Assembly: GCA_016550425.1 (NCBI GenBank) | Contig: JABXGS010000221.1 | Location: 1-17,604 of the forward strand | DNA from: an archaeon | GTDB lineage: Archaea > Asgardarchaeota > Hermodarchaeia > Hermodarchaeales > Hermodarchaeaceae | Direction of reading: 5' to 3' | Length of the DNA: 17,604 nucleotides | Shown: one piece after another, positions 1 through 6,725 of the stretch | How the letters are laid out: each line of letters begins with the position of its first letter | Numbering within the stretch: the first letter of the stretch is position 1 | Position numbers and translations under genes: made by a program | Notes under the pieces: model-generated | What the model was told of the DNA's origin: nothing | The model's database searches: none | Seen by the model: only the letters and a program-made list of their open reading frames with translations

Positions 1-226
1 ATGACAGAGCGCTTGGACAGACAACGTCTGGCTGAAAATCGGTGATGCGCTTCTCCAACCCATCCCATGAGAGTTGTTCCGCTTGACAATCAACCACCTG
101 GATTTGTACATCGGTGAGATGTTTTTCCAGATATGCCGCCAAGCACAAGAGGCCAAAGGGGGGTGGACGATATTCTCCCATAACGAACCAGTAATCTTTG
201 GGAGGCTCGATGAAGAGAACGCGCAT
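1..226 (-). CDS. B12-binding / radical SAM family protein, N-terminal fragment
   Basis: This is a partial gene running off the left edge; only its first 75 residues are visible. Translation from the ATG at 226 gives MRVLFIEPPKDYWFVMGEYR, then PPPFGLLCLAAYLE, VVDCQAE and DFQPDVVCPSALS. This order is the N-terminal cobalamin-binding domain of the B12-binding radical SAM family (BchE/P-methylase-like): the opening strand with its 'PP' turn, the 'PPFGLLCLAAYLE' helix, 'VxxVDCxAE' and 'PDVVxxSALS'. The radical SAM CxxxCxxC motif would lie outside the window, so the catalytic half is inferred from the family. Members do anaerobic methyl transfer or ring chemistry on many substrates, and none can be assigned here. 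The gene diverges from the membrane protein at 361 and has a TATA-like box at 266-273. A B12-binding protein without a radical SAM domain is the main alternative. Confidence 0.75.
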   Translation of the reverse strand, partial: MRVLFIEPPKDYWFVMGEYRPPPFGLLCLAAYLEKHLTDVQIQVVDCQAEQLSWDGLEKRITDFQPDVVCPSALS

Positions 227-265
227 AGAGTGTCACTTCAGAGTGGTACGTTGTTTGGTTTTCCC

Positions 266-273
266 TTAAATAT
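266..273 (-). promoter_or_regulatory. TATA-like box for the B12-binding/radical SAM gene
   Basis: On the minus strand the sequence ATATTTAA lies about 43 bp upstream of the ATG at 226. An archaeal start site about 25 bp downstream would leave a leader of roughly 15-20 nt. Assigned by position and composition only. Confidence 0.35.
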
Positions 274-320
274 CATGAAGCCCATCCGAGGATACTAGAG
301 GCTGTAAAGCTCGTAAACTC

Positions 321-329
321 ATTTATACT
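321..329 (+). promoter_or_regulatory. TATA-like box and Shine-Dalgarno for the 361 gene
   Basis: ATTTATACT lies 32-40 bp upstream of the ATG at 361, within a moderately AT-rich stretch. A GAGGGGT Shine-Dalgarno-like sequence at 350-356 sits 4 nt before the start and supports the chosen ATG. Promoter identity is inferred from position. Confidence 0.4.
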
Positions 330-360
330 GGCAGCTTCTACAGTGATGTGAGGGGTACCG

Positions 361-1119
361 ATGGAACCCAAATGGAAAACCCTGTTGTTCTATGTGCTTC
401 TTATTCTCTTTTCATTCTTACCGCTTCTCACTATGATTCCCTATGCGCCGTGGGATCGGGGAACGGTCATGTTCGAGCTCTTCATGACGGCCAGTCTTAG
501 CTATCCCCTCTGGCTACGTGGCTTCCTTCATATCCTCACCCTTATCCTCGTTTTACTCCTCATTCCCTATGGAAGACGGTTGGGTCGCGTTACCTCAGCG
601 TATTTCGGTATTCTCTTTTTCTTCTATGCCATTACTCAGAATATTGCTGTGCTTCCCTCCTATGGTCTAACGATTATGTTAGGAAATCTCGTTCTTCTCG
701 CCATCTTAGGGTCCTTTTGGATGTGGGAAGCATATCAACCCCAAATTGAATACGCCTTCACCCGATTACCGTGGTGGCGATACTGGCCTATCCCGTTCTT
801 AGTGCTCGCATTCTGGTTCCCATATGGCGTAGACCTCCTTCCCGATTTTAACCCCTTGCTACTGTTATTCTCCGATTTTGGGGTCACCTTCTGTGCTACG
901 GCACCGCTGATTATCGCCCTTCTCACCTGGATTTACCCCAAGGTCAATAGAACGCTATACATGCTTACTTGCTTCATTGGTGCCCTCATTGGAGTCTTCA
1001 ATATACTTGCACCACTCACCATGCCAGGCTATTCACTCTGGATGCTTTTCCTCCACACCCCACTCATCTTCATCTCCTTCTATGGCCTTCTTCTTCCACG
1101 AATCCTCGCTTCGACCTAA
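361..1119 (+). CDS. Multi-pass membrane protein, about 8 TM, unknown function
   Basis: This 252-residue protein is very hydrophobic. I count about eight membrane segments, roughly at residues 8-26, 53-70, 78-96, 100-120, 139-155, 165-190, 195-215 and 224-248. The start follows a GAGGGGT ribosome site. Loops are short. Polar or charged residues that could be functional are D32/R33 after the first segment, an E in 'FWMWEAYQPQIEY', and the 'PYGVDLLPDFNP' loop before segment six. I recognise no named domain. A transporter, a membrane-bound enzyme or a structural protein are all possible. It stands alone on the plus strand, divergent from the B12-binding protein and convergent with the methyltransferase, so it is probably monocistronic. 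The TTC/CTT/CTC-rich codon use follows from its Phe/Leu content. Confidence 0.8.
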   Translation: MEPKWKTLLFYVLLILFSFLPLLTMIPYAPWDRGTVMFELFMTASLSYPLWLRGFLHILTLILVLLLIPYGRRLGRVTSAYFGILFFFYAITQNIAVLPSYGLTIMLGNLVLLAILGSFWMWEAYQPQIEYAFTRLPWWRYWPIPFLVLAFWFPYGVDLLPDFNPLLLLFSDFGVTFCATAPLIIALLTWIYPKVNRTLYMLTCFIGALIGVFNILAPLTMPGYSLWMLFLHTPLIFISFYGLLLPRILAST

Positions 1120-1217
1120 ACGCTGAAAAAACGCAAATAATGACCACCCATTAGATGCGCCAAGAACTTTCATCAAAAAGTGCCTGAAAACCAGCGAATT
1201 TCCAACAGTATTTATTG

Positions 1218-1895
1218 TTAATCTGGATACTGCATGATAAAATACACGGATTGATAGCGGCTTGGATGTTTGTGGTAGCCTTGAATTTCTTGTTCTGCTT
1301 GGTGCAGAGCGGTTTTTAATTCCGGATCTGTGGGGTTGCTTCGCCAAATTTGTTGGACTTGTTGTTTGAGTGGTTCATAGTAGTTGACCCACCACATTTC
1401 AATGCCGAGGATAAACCAGTCCACTAATTGATATCCACAAGCTTCGACATCGTGGATTTTTTGATCGAGGTTGTCTGCGGCATCGTGAACCACGAGATAG
1501 CCACCGGGTTTGAGGAAGTGTTTCCAGTTCTTGAGTCCTTTTTTGAAGCCGATGATGAAGATTGAGCCCTCAGCCCAAAGAATATCAAAACTCGCTGGAG
1601 GAAACTCCATCTTCTTCAACGAGCCTTCAACAATATGGATCTGGTCACCTAGTCCAGCGGCGACAGACCTTTCTTGAAACCGTTGTAAGGCGTCTCGGTC
1701 AATATCGAGTCCTGTGACGTCACCACCACTGATTCGGGCAAGTTCTAGCGTGGGCACGCCAGAACCACAGCCGATATCTAAAATCCGGGGATTGTTGATT
1801 GGTGGAATCAGCTGGTAGGCTCGGTGTAGATGTTCAAGAAAGGATTGACGGAGCTCATCTTTGAGGGCCTCAAACCCATGTTTATCAGTGATCAT
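1218..1895 (-). CDS. Class I SAM-dependent methyltransferase
   Basis: This 225-residue Rossmann-fold methyltransferase has the SAM-binding motif I ILDIGCGSGVPTLELA at about residues 38-53. It also has the acidic end of strand 2 (VTGLDID, 60-66), a motif II region (FDILWAEGSIFIIGF, about 103-117) and LKPGGYLVVHD (128-138). A C-terminal extension of about 70 residues, rich in aromatic residues ('EMWWVNYYEPL'), could form the acceptor pocket. The fold is clear, but the substrate cannot be read; UbiE-like small-molecule methyltransferases are the nearest general type. The start is the ATG at 1895. It begins 10 bp after the stop of the winged-helix gene on the same strand, so the two are probably co-transcribed. 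No strong ribosome site precedes the ATG, which would fit coupling. It converges with the 361 gene. Confidence 0.85.
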   Translation of the reverse strand: MITDKHGFEALKDELRQSFLEHLHRAYQLIPPINNPRILDIGCGSGVPTLELARISGGDVTGLDIDRDALQRFQERSVAAGLGDQIHIVEGSLKKMEFPPASFDILWAEGSIFIIGFKKGLKNWKHFLKPGGYLVVHDAADNLDQKIHDVEACGYQLVDWFILGIEMWWVNYYEPLKQQVQQIWRSNPTDPELKTALHQAEQEIQGYHKHPSRYQSVYFIMQYPD

Positions 1896-1905
1896 GGCGA
1901 GGTCA

Positions 1906-3072
1906 CTATTTTGTTTTTAGGACGACTTTGCCGTCGGTTCGGGTCATCATTTGCCAGAGGGCATGTGCCTTGTTGGTGAGGGTTGTCTTTTCGTTGCGTC
2001 CGATGTTCTGAAAGAGCTGGATGGTGAATTGGTCACCGCGGTCGTCGAAGACGCGGTTCCAGGTGCCGACGATGTTTCCGTTGACCCAGGCGGTGGGTTG
2101 GGCTTGACCGTCGATGTAGACCTGTGATTCATATTCAGTCTTAACTAATCGTTTGCGGAGTAAATACCCCTTAGGGTATGGGTCTTCATAGGGTAGGAGG
2201 AGGGCTGGGAGTGAGCGGGGGGCTTTGAACTGCTTCAACGCGCGATAATCGGAGTTCAACATCGCGTATTCGTCGGAGTAACCTTTAATCTGGATGGGAA
2301 GTAGCTCAGATTCCAGTGCGTCCATTGCGGTTCGGACTCTGCCTTTGCCTAATCCGGTCCACCACACTGCATCGGCCTCAGTAACGGGTCCGAATACCTT
2401 GATGTAACGCTTCAGTAGTTGAACTTGGGCGTCTTCGGGACTGATAGCTTCCAAGTTGAGTTGGGGATACACGGTGCGCATCAACGCGTACCGGTTGGCG
2501 TGGCGTGTCAGGATAGGATCGGAGACTTTTTCACTGAACACTTTGCCTTGCTGGACCAGAATGGTCATGACCACGTTAACGTTGGTCATCCGTGCAACTT
2601 GTTTGCCGGCGGGTAGTTCGATAGTACGGATAAGCCCAGGAGAGATGGATTGTTTAATGACGTTAAGGGGCTGTGGACCATCCTTGAGCGCGGCATAGAT
2701 TGAATCGACGAGACGTTGGTATTCAGAGTGGGGAATACCCCAAGTTTTGAGTAGGGACTCGCTTTTGGGTTTCCCGATACGGGTGCCTTGGAAGACCATG
2801 GAGGCAAGCGTGGTAGGGAGGATGAACAAGGTACTACGCATGGTGGCGAGTCGAATGAGGTTACGGTTCACGTAGAGTTCACTGTCGAGTTGCCCGCGTT
2901 GGAAGTCTGTCATCCGAGCAAACAACGAAAGATATGGTGTTGTGGCACTAGTTGCGTGTAAGGCAATGATGTCGTTGACGACCTCTAAGACGTTCGCTGC
3001 GCGAGAGGTGTCTAGTAGATGTTGTTTGTGGAGTAGATATTTGGTCACTGCTGCTTCTTTGACTTTCTGCAT
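1906..3072 (-). CDS. Winged helix DNA-binding domain protein (HTH_42 / AlkZ-like)
   Basis: This 388-residue protein matches the HTH_42 family in length and landmarks. It starts KYLLHKQHLLD, followed by the signature IIALHATSATTPYLSLFARM (about residues 35-54). The middle contains 'LATMRSTLFILP', and the C-terminal half contains 'LLPYEDPYPKGYLLRKRLV' and 'QAQPTAWVNGNIVGTW'. The family includes AlkZ/YcaQ DNA glycosylases, which excise interstrand crosslinks or alkylated bases using a Q-x-Q or Q-x-D catalytic motif. Here the corresponding place appears to read H39-A40-T41. The fold assignment is therefore good, but glycosylase activity is doubtful. It is the middle gene of a likely operon, 21 bp after the 4-TM gene and 10 bp before a methyltransferase. 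A role in alkylation tolerance is possible but inferred. Confidence 0.75.
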   Translation of the reverse strand: MQKVKEAAVTKYLLHKQHLLDTSRAANVLEVVNDIIALHATSATTPYLSLFARMTDFQRGQLDSELYVNRNLIRLATMRSTLFILPTTLASMVFQGTRIGKPKSESLLKTWGIPHSEYQRLVDSIYAALKDGPQPLNVIKQSISPGLIRTIELPAGKQVARMTNVNVVMTILVQQGKVFSEKVSDPILTRHANRYALMRTVYPQLNLEAISPEDAQVQLLKRYIKVFGPVTEADAVWWTGLGKGRVRTAMDALESELLPIQIKGYSDEYAMLNSDYRALKQFKAPRSLPALLLPYEDPYPKGYLLRKRLVKTEYESQVYIDGQAQPTAWVNGNIVGTWNRVFDDRGDQFTIQLFQNIGRNEKTTLTNKAHALWQMMTRTDGKVVLKTK

Positions 3073-3093
3073 GCTAAACCCAAATGCAACTAA

Positions 3094-3468
3094 TCATTTT
3101 CGTGTGAATGCTGTGGCTACTAGATCAATAATGACACCATAAGCGATACCAGCAAAGAATGAGGGGATATCACGGAATTCTGTGGACAGAAATATCGCGG
3201 CTGAAACGATGATTCCGAAGAGGAGTCCGCGGATTATGGAGTTAGCCCACATTCGACTGTTCTCACCTTTGATGATGACAATTTCATCGGCAAATCCGAT
3301 AACAATGCCCATTATGACGCGGTTATACCACATTCCGATGAGATAGATGCTGTTGGCGAAGTAGCCGCCGGGAATGCGAGCGCCAACGCCAATAATGCAT
3401 AGAATACCGAGGAGGGCACCGGTGAGTATGGCGATACCAAGACGTTTCTGATTCACAGCTAAACACAT
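3094..3468 (-). CDS. Small 4-TM membrane protein, unknown function
   Basis: This 124-residue hydrophobic protein has about four membrane helices, near residues 9-28, 38-58, 75-95 and 100-121. Small polar loops hold 'GARIPGGYFANS' and 'ADEIVIIKGENSRMW'. The glycine-rich first and fourth helices suggest tight packing. I recognise no named family and no catalytic motif. The ATG at 3468 is used; no clear ribosome site precedes it, so a short or absent leader is possible. It is the first gene of a minus-strand run with the winged-helix and methyltransferase genes (21 bp gap). The run does not reveal its job. Confidence 0.65.
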   Translation of the reverse strand: MCLAVNQKRLGIAILTGALLGILCIIGVGARIPGGYFANSIYLIGMWYNRVIMGIVIGFADEIVIIKGENSRMWANSIIRGLLFGIIVSAAIFLSTEFRDIPSFFAGIAYGVIIDLVATAFTRK

Positions 3469-3622
3469 CCTATCTGTAGCTACGCTAAGGATCTTTCTTT
3501 AGAAAAAGCAAGTGGTTTCCCTATTATTCCTGTTCATCGTATTTTTGGTCCCCTAGATTTAGAAAGATGAGTCCGTGTAGTTACATTTGGGCTTTGCCAA
3601 TAGAAAAAGGGACCTTTACCGG
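3469..3622. promoter_or_regulatory. Intergenic region: U-rich 3' end of the DUF6144-like operon and probable promoter of the 3468 operon
   Basis: Both flanking genes are on the minus strand. Just past the upstream stop codon (3623-3625) the minus strand reads a CCCTTTTTCTA tract (about 3600-3611), preceded by a short AAAGG/CCTTT inverted repeat. This resembles an archaeal U-tract terminator. AT-rich stretches at 3555-3563 (TTTCTAAATC on the minus strand) and about 3497-3512 are candidate TATA boxes for the gene starting at 3468. Neither is decisive. Confidence 0.35.
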
Positions 3623-4600
3623 TTACTTCTGGTATTCCTTGGGGATCTGCACAGCAAACTTGCAGTGTAGTGCCCCGGTCAACGCGGTTTCAACTGGCTG
3701 CACTGATACGGATTGTCCGAAGATGTAGTCCCAGTATTTTTTGGTGAATCCGGCGCTGCAATGACAGAAGTTCGCGGAAATCTCTTTTTCGGTACCATCT
3801 TTGATGGCACCACGGACCCAGGGACAGTAGCAGACGTGGTAGCGTTTCATCCGGGGGTCCTTGGCATCGAGTAGGGCTTTGATTTGGTACGGAATCTTCG
3901 TCTGAATGATCTTATCACCTTCACGGATTCCCGGTGAAATCGTGAGGGTGTTTTCCACATAGGTGATGACATCGTCATCGACGTATTGGGCCCATTCCAA
4001 GGTTCCATTTTGTTTGTGTTGGTGAAATCGGTCTACGACCTCCTTGTGTTTGAGTGCCAAGAATTCGTCGATATCATTAAGTCGGAGAAACTCTTCTCGA
4101 GCTTTCGATTCTTCGGGGCGTCCATGTAAGCAGGGTGCCAGTAACTCGATGGTTTTCGCTTCACCGACCTGTTCTTCTAATCGGTGCATGACGACCTTTG
4201 TGACTTCGCTTTTCGACTCTGGGTTCACTCCTAAAGGAGGTAACTCAACATCCGCGAAGACGGCATCGCGAATAGGCGCTCCACATTGTTCCTCGACGCG
4301 GCTATACAGCGTTTCCATGGCATTGTAGGCTTCAGCGATATCGAGAACTTCCGCCACATAATCGTAGTTTTCGATGAAATTACCATAATGGATGAGGGCA
4401 CGAAGCGTATCTAGCACTGCATCTTTATCGACACTGACCAAGTGTTCAGTATATTGGAGAATGGTCCCACGGGGCAGTGATTCGAAGTCCTTGGGTTTGA
4501 AGAAGACGCGCATCGCCTCTAATCGCGTGATGAAGGTGGTGGACTGCTCACGATCCACTTTCTGTTCTAGCAGGTATGTGCGAAAGGCAAGCTCATTCAC
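3623..4600 (-). CDS. DUF6144-like cysteine-rich protein
   Basis: This 325-residue soluble protein has a long, mostly helical N-terminal part. Its C-terminal domain has a distinctive cysteine pattern: HVCYCPWVRGAI (C257, C259), FCHCSAGFTKKYWDYIFG (C279, C281) and LHCKFAVQIP (C313). The 'CxCPW.R ... CxCSxGFxKxxW' layout is what I associate with DUF6144, a family of unknown function found in anaerobic bacteria and archaea. It would suit metal or cluster binding, but no activity is established. The chosen start is the GTG at 4600; a GGTG sequence about 8 nt upstream may serve as ribosome site. The gene follows the TIGR04076 gene by 33 bp and probably shares its promoter. The stretch from about residue 60 to 240 has no motif I recognise. 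Confidence 0.6.
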   Translation of the reverse strand: MNELAFRTYLLEQKVDREQSTTFITRLEAMRVFFKPKDFESLPRGTILQYTEHLVSVDKDAVLDTLRALIHYGNFIENYDYVAEVLDIAEAYNAMETLYSRVEEQCGAPIRDAVFADVELPPLGVNPESKSEVTKVVMHRLEEQVGEAKTIELLAPCLHGRPEESKAREEFLRLNDIDEFLALKHKEVVDRFHQHKQNGTLEWAQYVDDDVITYVENTLTISPGIREGDKIIQTKIPYQIKALLDAKDPRMKRYHVCYCPWVRGAIKDGTEKEISANFCHCSAGFTKKYWDYIFGQSVSVQPVETALTGALHCKFAVQIPKEYQK

Positions 4601-4633
4601 TGTGTTGCACCACTCATTGAGGTCTGTTGGGGA

Positions 4634-4945
4634 TTATTCTTCTAATCGTTCAAGTTTGAAACAGACGGGACGGACGCCGTCGGAGCAGGCAGTGAACATG
4701 ATGCCGTCTTCCATCCAGCCGGAGAAGTTTCCGCCCCACCAAAGGACCGAGAGGTCTTTGTAGAGGTCATACCATGCCCACGTGCAGAATCCTTCGGGCA
4801 TTTTCAGCTTGTCGATGGTAAATTCTTGTCCGTCCTTGAAGGTTTGGCATTGGGGGGCGGTTTTCCCGGTGGGTGTGACGTAGTCTTTGCCAAAGACGTC
4901 TTGGGGGTGGAATCGTTTGATGACCGTGATTTTCATTTTCGGCAT
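4634..4945 (-). CDS. TIGR04076 family small protein
   Basis: This 103-residue protein matches TIGR04076 along its length. It begins with the N-terminal strand MKITVIKRF, then a cysteine in 'PQCQTFKDGQEF' (C33). Next comes the family signature MPEGFCTWAWYDLYKDLSVL (residues 49-68, with C54). It closes with ACSDGVRPVCFKLERLE (C87, C95). The family is small, widespread in anaerobes and of unknown function. The four conserved cysteines suggest metal or redox chemistry (inference). The ATG at 4945 fits the usual family start. It is the first gene of a two-gene operon with the DUF6144-like gene, behind a TATA box and a perfect inverted repeat. Confidence 0.85.
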   Translation of the reverse strand: MPKMKITVIKRFHPQDVFGKDYVTPTGKTAPQCQTFKDGQEFTIDKLKMPEGFCTWAWYDLYKDLSVLWWGGNFSGWMEDGIMFTACSDGVRPVCFKLERLEE

Positions 4946-4970
4946 TTGTTCTCACCAACAGGGAATCGCG

Positions 4971-4985
4971 TCTCAGTCGCTGAGA
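4971..4985. promoter_or_regulatory. Perfect inverted repeat (6-bp arms), operator candidate
   Basis: TCTCAG-TCG-CTGAGA has perfect 6-bp arms and a 3-bp centre. It lies immediately downstream of the TATA box of the TIGR04076 gene, so it overlaps the region where polymerase would load and start. In archaea, repressors often bind between the TATA box and the start site. The regulator is unknown. Confidence 0.4.
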
Positions 4986-4997
4986 TATTTAATATTA
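4985..4997 (-). promoter_or_regulatory. TATA box of the TIGR04076 operon
   Basis: On the minus strand an AT-only run (TAATATTAAATAT) is centred about 46 bp upstream of the ATG at 4945. A start about 25 bp downstream, near 4965, gives a leader of about 20 nt that holds a GGTGAG Shine-Dalgarno-like site 6 nt before the ATG. This is one of the clearest archaeal promoter layouts in the window. Confidence 0.55.
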
Positions 4998-5116
4998 TGG
5001 TAACCGGCGCGTGCGATTTTTGACCGTCAAAGCGCAAACCAGATAACCACGGATTTAGCAAACAGTAAGGAACGACTCATTGTTTTGTGAAGGTGAACTA
5101 GATACTGACAATACAA

Positions 5117-6001
5117 GTGCCTGTAGATGCCAGTTTTGCCGAAGTGCTGCTCAGCTTTCTGGAAGTGTATTCAAAGCGTAGGTTGAATGAGCTTCTTGAG
5201 CATCCAGCGGCACAGCGTGTGCATGCACATGCTAGGCAATGGCAGAATACGGATGATGACCTCAACACCTTCTGGACCACCATCTTTCAGCGGGAACGCG
5301 ATAAAGGTCCGTACTATCTGCAGCATGTTCAGGATGCCCTTAGGTATCTTGATGCGTATTCAGATCAACTCACAGAGGTGCTTAGCGAACTCCAAGGTTA
5401 TCTCCCATCAACAACACGTATCGACTGTACGCTGTACTTGATACTTGGCTACGATATTGGGATAGTTAGCCAAGGCGATGCTCTGCTTAATTTGGGGCAT
5501 CCACTTTTCCAACAGGATCTCCGCGAACTTCTTTATTTCGCGATGCATGAGGTCCATCACGTTGGGTTTACGCAACTCCACCCGTTCTTTTCACTGGATG
5601 AGCTACTCACCCTTGATGATTTAGGTAATGCAATTCAGTATTCTACGCAGCTTGAGGGGCTTGCGGTATACGCGGCACTGAGACGGCGACTCGATGATCA
5701 GGTGCTGACCCATGAAGATTACACGGTGTTACTGAATCCATCAGAATGTGAAAAGCGCGTGCAACGATTTTTTGATATTTACAACAACCTTCGGAGCACA
5801 CCGAATCGTCCACTTGTGGACCGGGATCTGGAATTGTTTGATATTATGAGTCGCCCACATCAGCGACTCTGGTATATTGCAGGCGCGCATATGGCGCGAG
5901 AAATCGATTTACAACTAGGTCGAGAAACGTTACTTCAGACCATGATTGGAGGTCCTGAGAGCTTTTTCCTCACCTATGACCAACTCCGAGACGTTCTGTA
6001 A
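5117..6001 (+). CDS. Putative zinc-dependent peptidase (HExxH, gluzincin-like)
   Basis: This 294-residue soluble protein has a zinc-binding HExxH motif, MHEVHHVGF, with H144, E145 and H148. A glutamate follows in QLEGLAVYAAL (E180), 32 residues after H148, at the place where gluzincins carry their third zinc ligand. This layout resembles the DUF2268/DUF5700 type of predicted peptidases, an assignment I hold loosely. No signal peptide or membrane helix is visible, so the protein is cytosolic. The N-terminal 140 residues are helical and probably pack over the active site. A stop codon at 5099-5101 limits the upstream frame, so the GTG at 5117 is the first usable start. It is followed 69 bp later by a membrane protein on the same strand. 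Substrate unknown. Confidence 0.65.
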   Translation: MPVDASFAEVLLSFLEVYSKRRLNELLEHPAAQRVHAHARQWQNTDDDLNTFWTTIFQRERDKGPYYLQHVQDALRYLDAYSDQLTEVLSELQGYLPSTTRIDCTLYLILGYDIGIVSQGDALLNLGHPLFQQDLRELLYFAMHEVHHVGFTQLHPFFSLDELLTLDDLGNAIQYSTQLEGLAVYAALRRRLDDQVLTHEDYTVLLNPSECEKRVQRFFDIYNNLRSTPNRPLVDRDLELFDIMSRPHQRLWYIAGAHMAREIDLQLGRETLLQTMIGGPESFFLTYDQLRDVL

Positions 6002-6070
6002 TCGATTTTTATGCAGATTAAACAATTAAAGGGAACACACACCGATACTATCTAACTTCATAGATACAAT

Positions 6071-6718
6071 GTGAAAGTGGAGGTATCTATTTTGGGCGAA
6101 TCACCGGAATGGCTTGAATGGTATTACGAACGGTTAGGCGAAGAAAAGAACGTGAACCTCCAACGGAAGGATTCCTACACCAACTGGGCCCTGGTCACAC
6201 TCTTAGGGTTTCTCGCCATTTATGGACAAATCTATTTCATCGCGTTACCCCCCATTATTACCCTAGCCGCCTTGGCCATTGCGATTATTCTCATTTTCCG
6301 GTTTTACTTACGCTCCTGTATCAGCTACGCGGATATCCGCCGCCAAAACCTCATTCGCCGAGCCATAGAACGCCACTGGATGCACGGCAAACCCTCCATA
6401 AACCGCATCAAAGCCCTGATTAAAATCTTTGATCATGAGTGCTGGGCCGTGGATTCCCTCGGGCGTACATTGCGCAGTCAACTCAAAGCAGGGTTCATTG
6501 TGCTCTTCCTTGCTCCCATCCTTACACTCATCTGGGAGCTCATTAACCTCCACTTGCAATTCTTCCTTAATCCAGTTCTCATGTTAGAGACGCTATTCTT
6601 CAGTTATGCTATTCTCATTTTCATGATCGGCTATCTTGTGTTGGAACTCATTGCGGTGAAACGCCATAAACCGTTGCAACAAAAGCCCCCAAAATCGAAG
6701 GAACCCACACAGCAATGA
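6071..6718 (+). CDS. Membrane protein with two TM pairs, unknown function
   Basis: This 215-residue protein has a short charged N-terminus (SPEWLEWYYERLGEEKN), a first TM pair at about residues 38-76, and a basic cytosolic loop of about 65 residues ('YADIRRQNLIRRAIERHW'). A second TM pair lies at about 141-196, followed by a Lys/Pro-rich tail. I recognise no named family. The layout of two helical hairpins around a charged loop is found in many small membrane effectors and channel-like proteins, but no motif supports that here. Two starts compete. The GTG at 6071 gives the full frame. A GGAGG at 6079-6083 lies inside that frame and is ideally spaced (8 nt) before a TTG at 6092, which would begin at GESPEWLEW. 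It ends 7 bp from the convergent dehydratase gene. Confidence 0.65.
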   Translation: MKVEVSILGESPEWLEWYYERLGEEKNVNLQRKDSYTNWALVTLLGFLAIYGQIYFIALPPIITLAALAIAIILIFRFYLRSCISYADIRRQNLIRRAIERHWMHGKPSINRIKALIKIFDHECWAVDSLGRTLRSQLKAGFIVLFLAPILTLIWELINLHLQFFLNPVLMLETLFFSYAILIFMIGYLVLELIAVKRHKPLQQKPPKSKEPTQQ

Positions 6719-6725
6719 AAACAGG

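Noticed and set aside
1033..1347. Minus-strand 104-codon frame across the 361 gene and methyltransferase ends
   Set aside because: It overlaps two supported genes and has no recognisable protein character.
4044..4763. Plus-strand frames of 94 and 123 codons opposite the DUF6144-like gene
   Set aside because: Ser/Arg-rich shadow frames antisense to a gene with family-like cysteine motifs.
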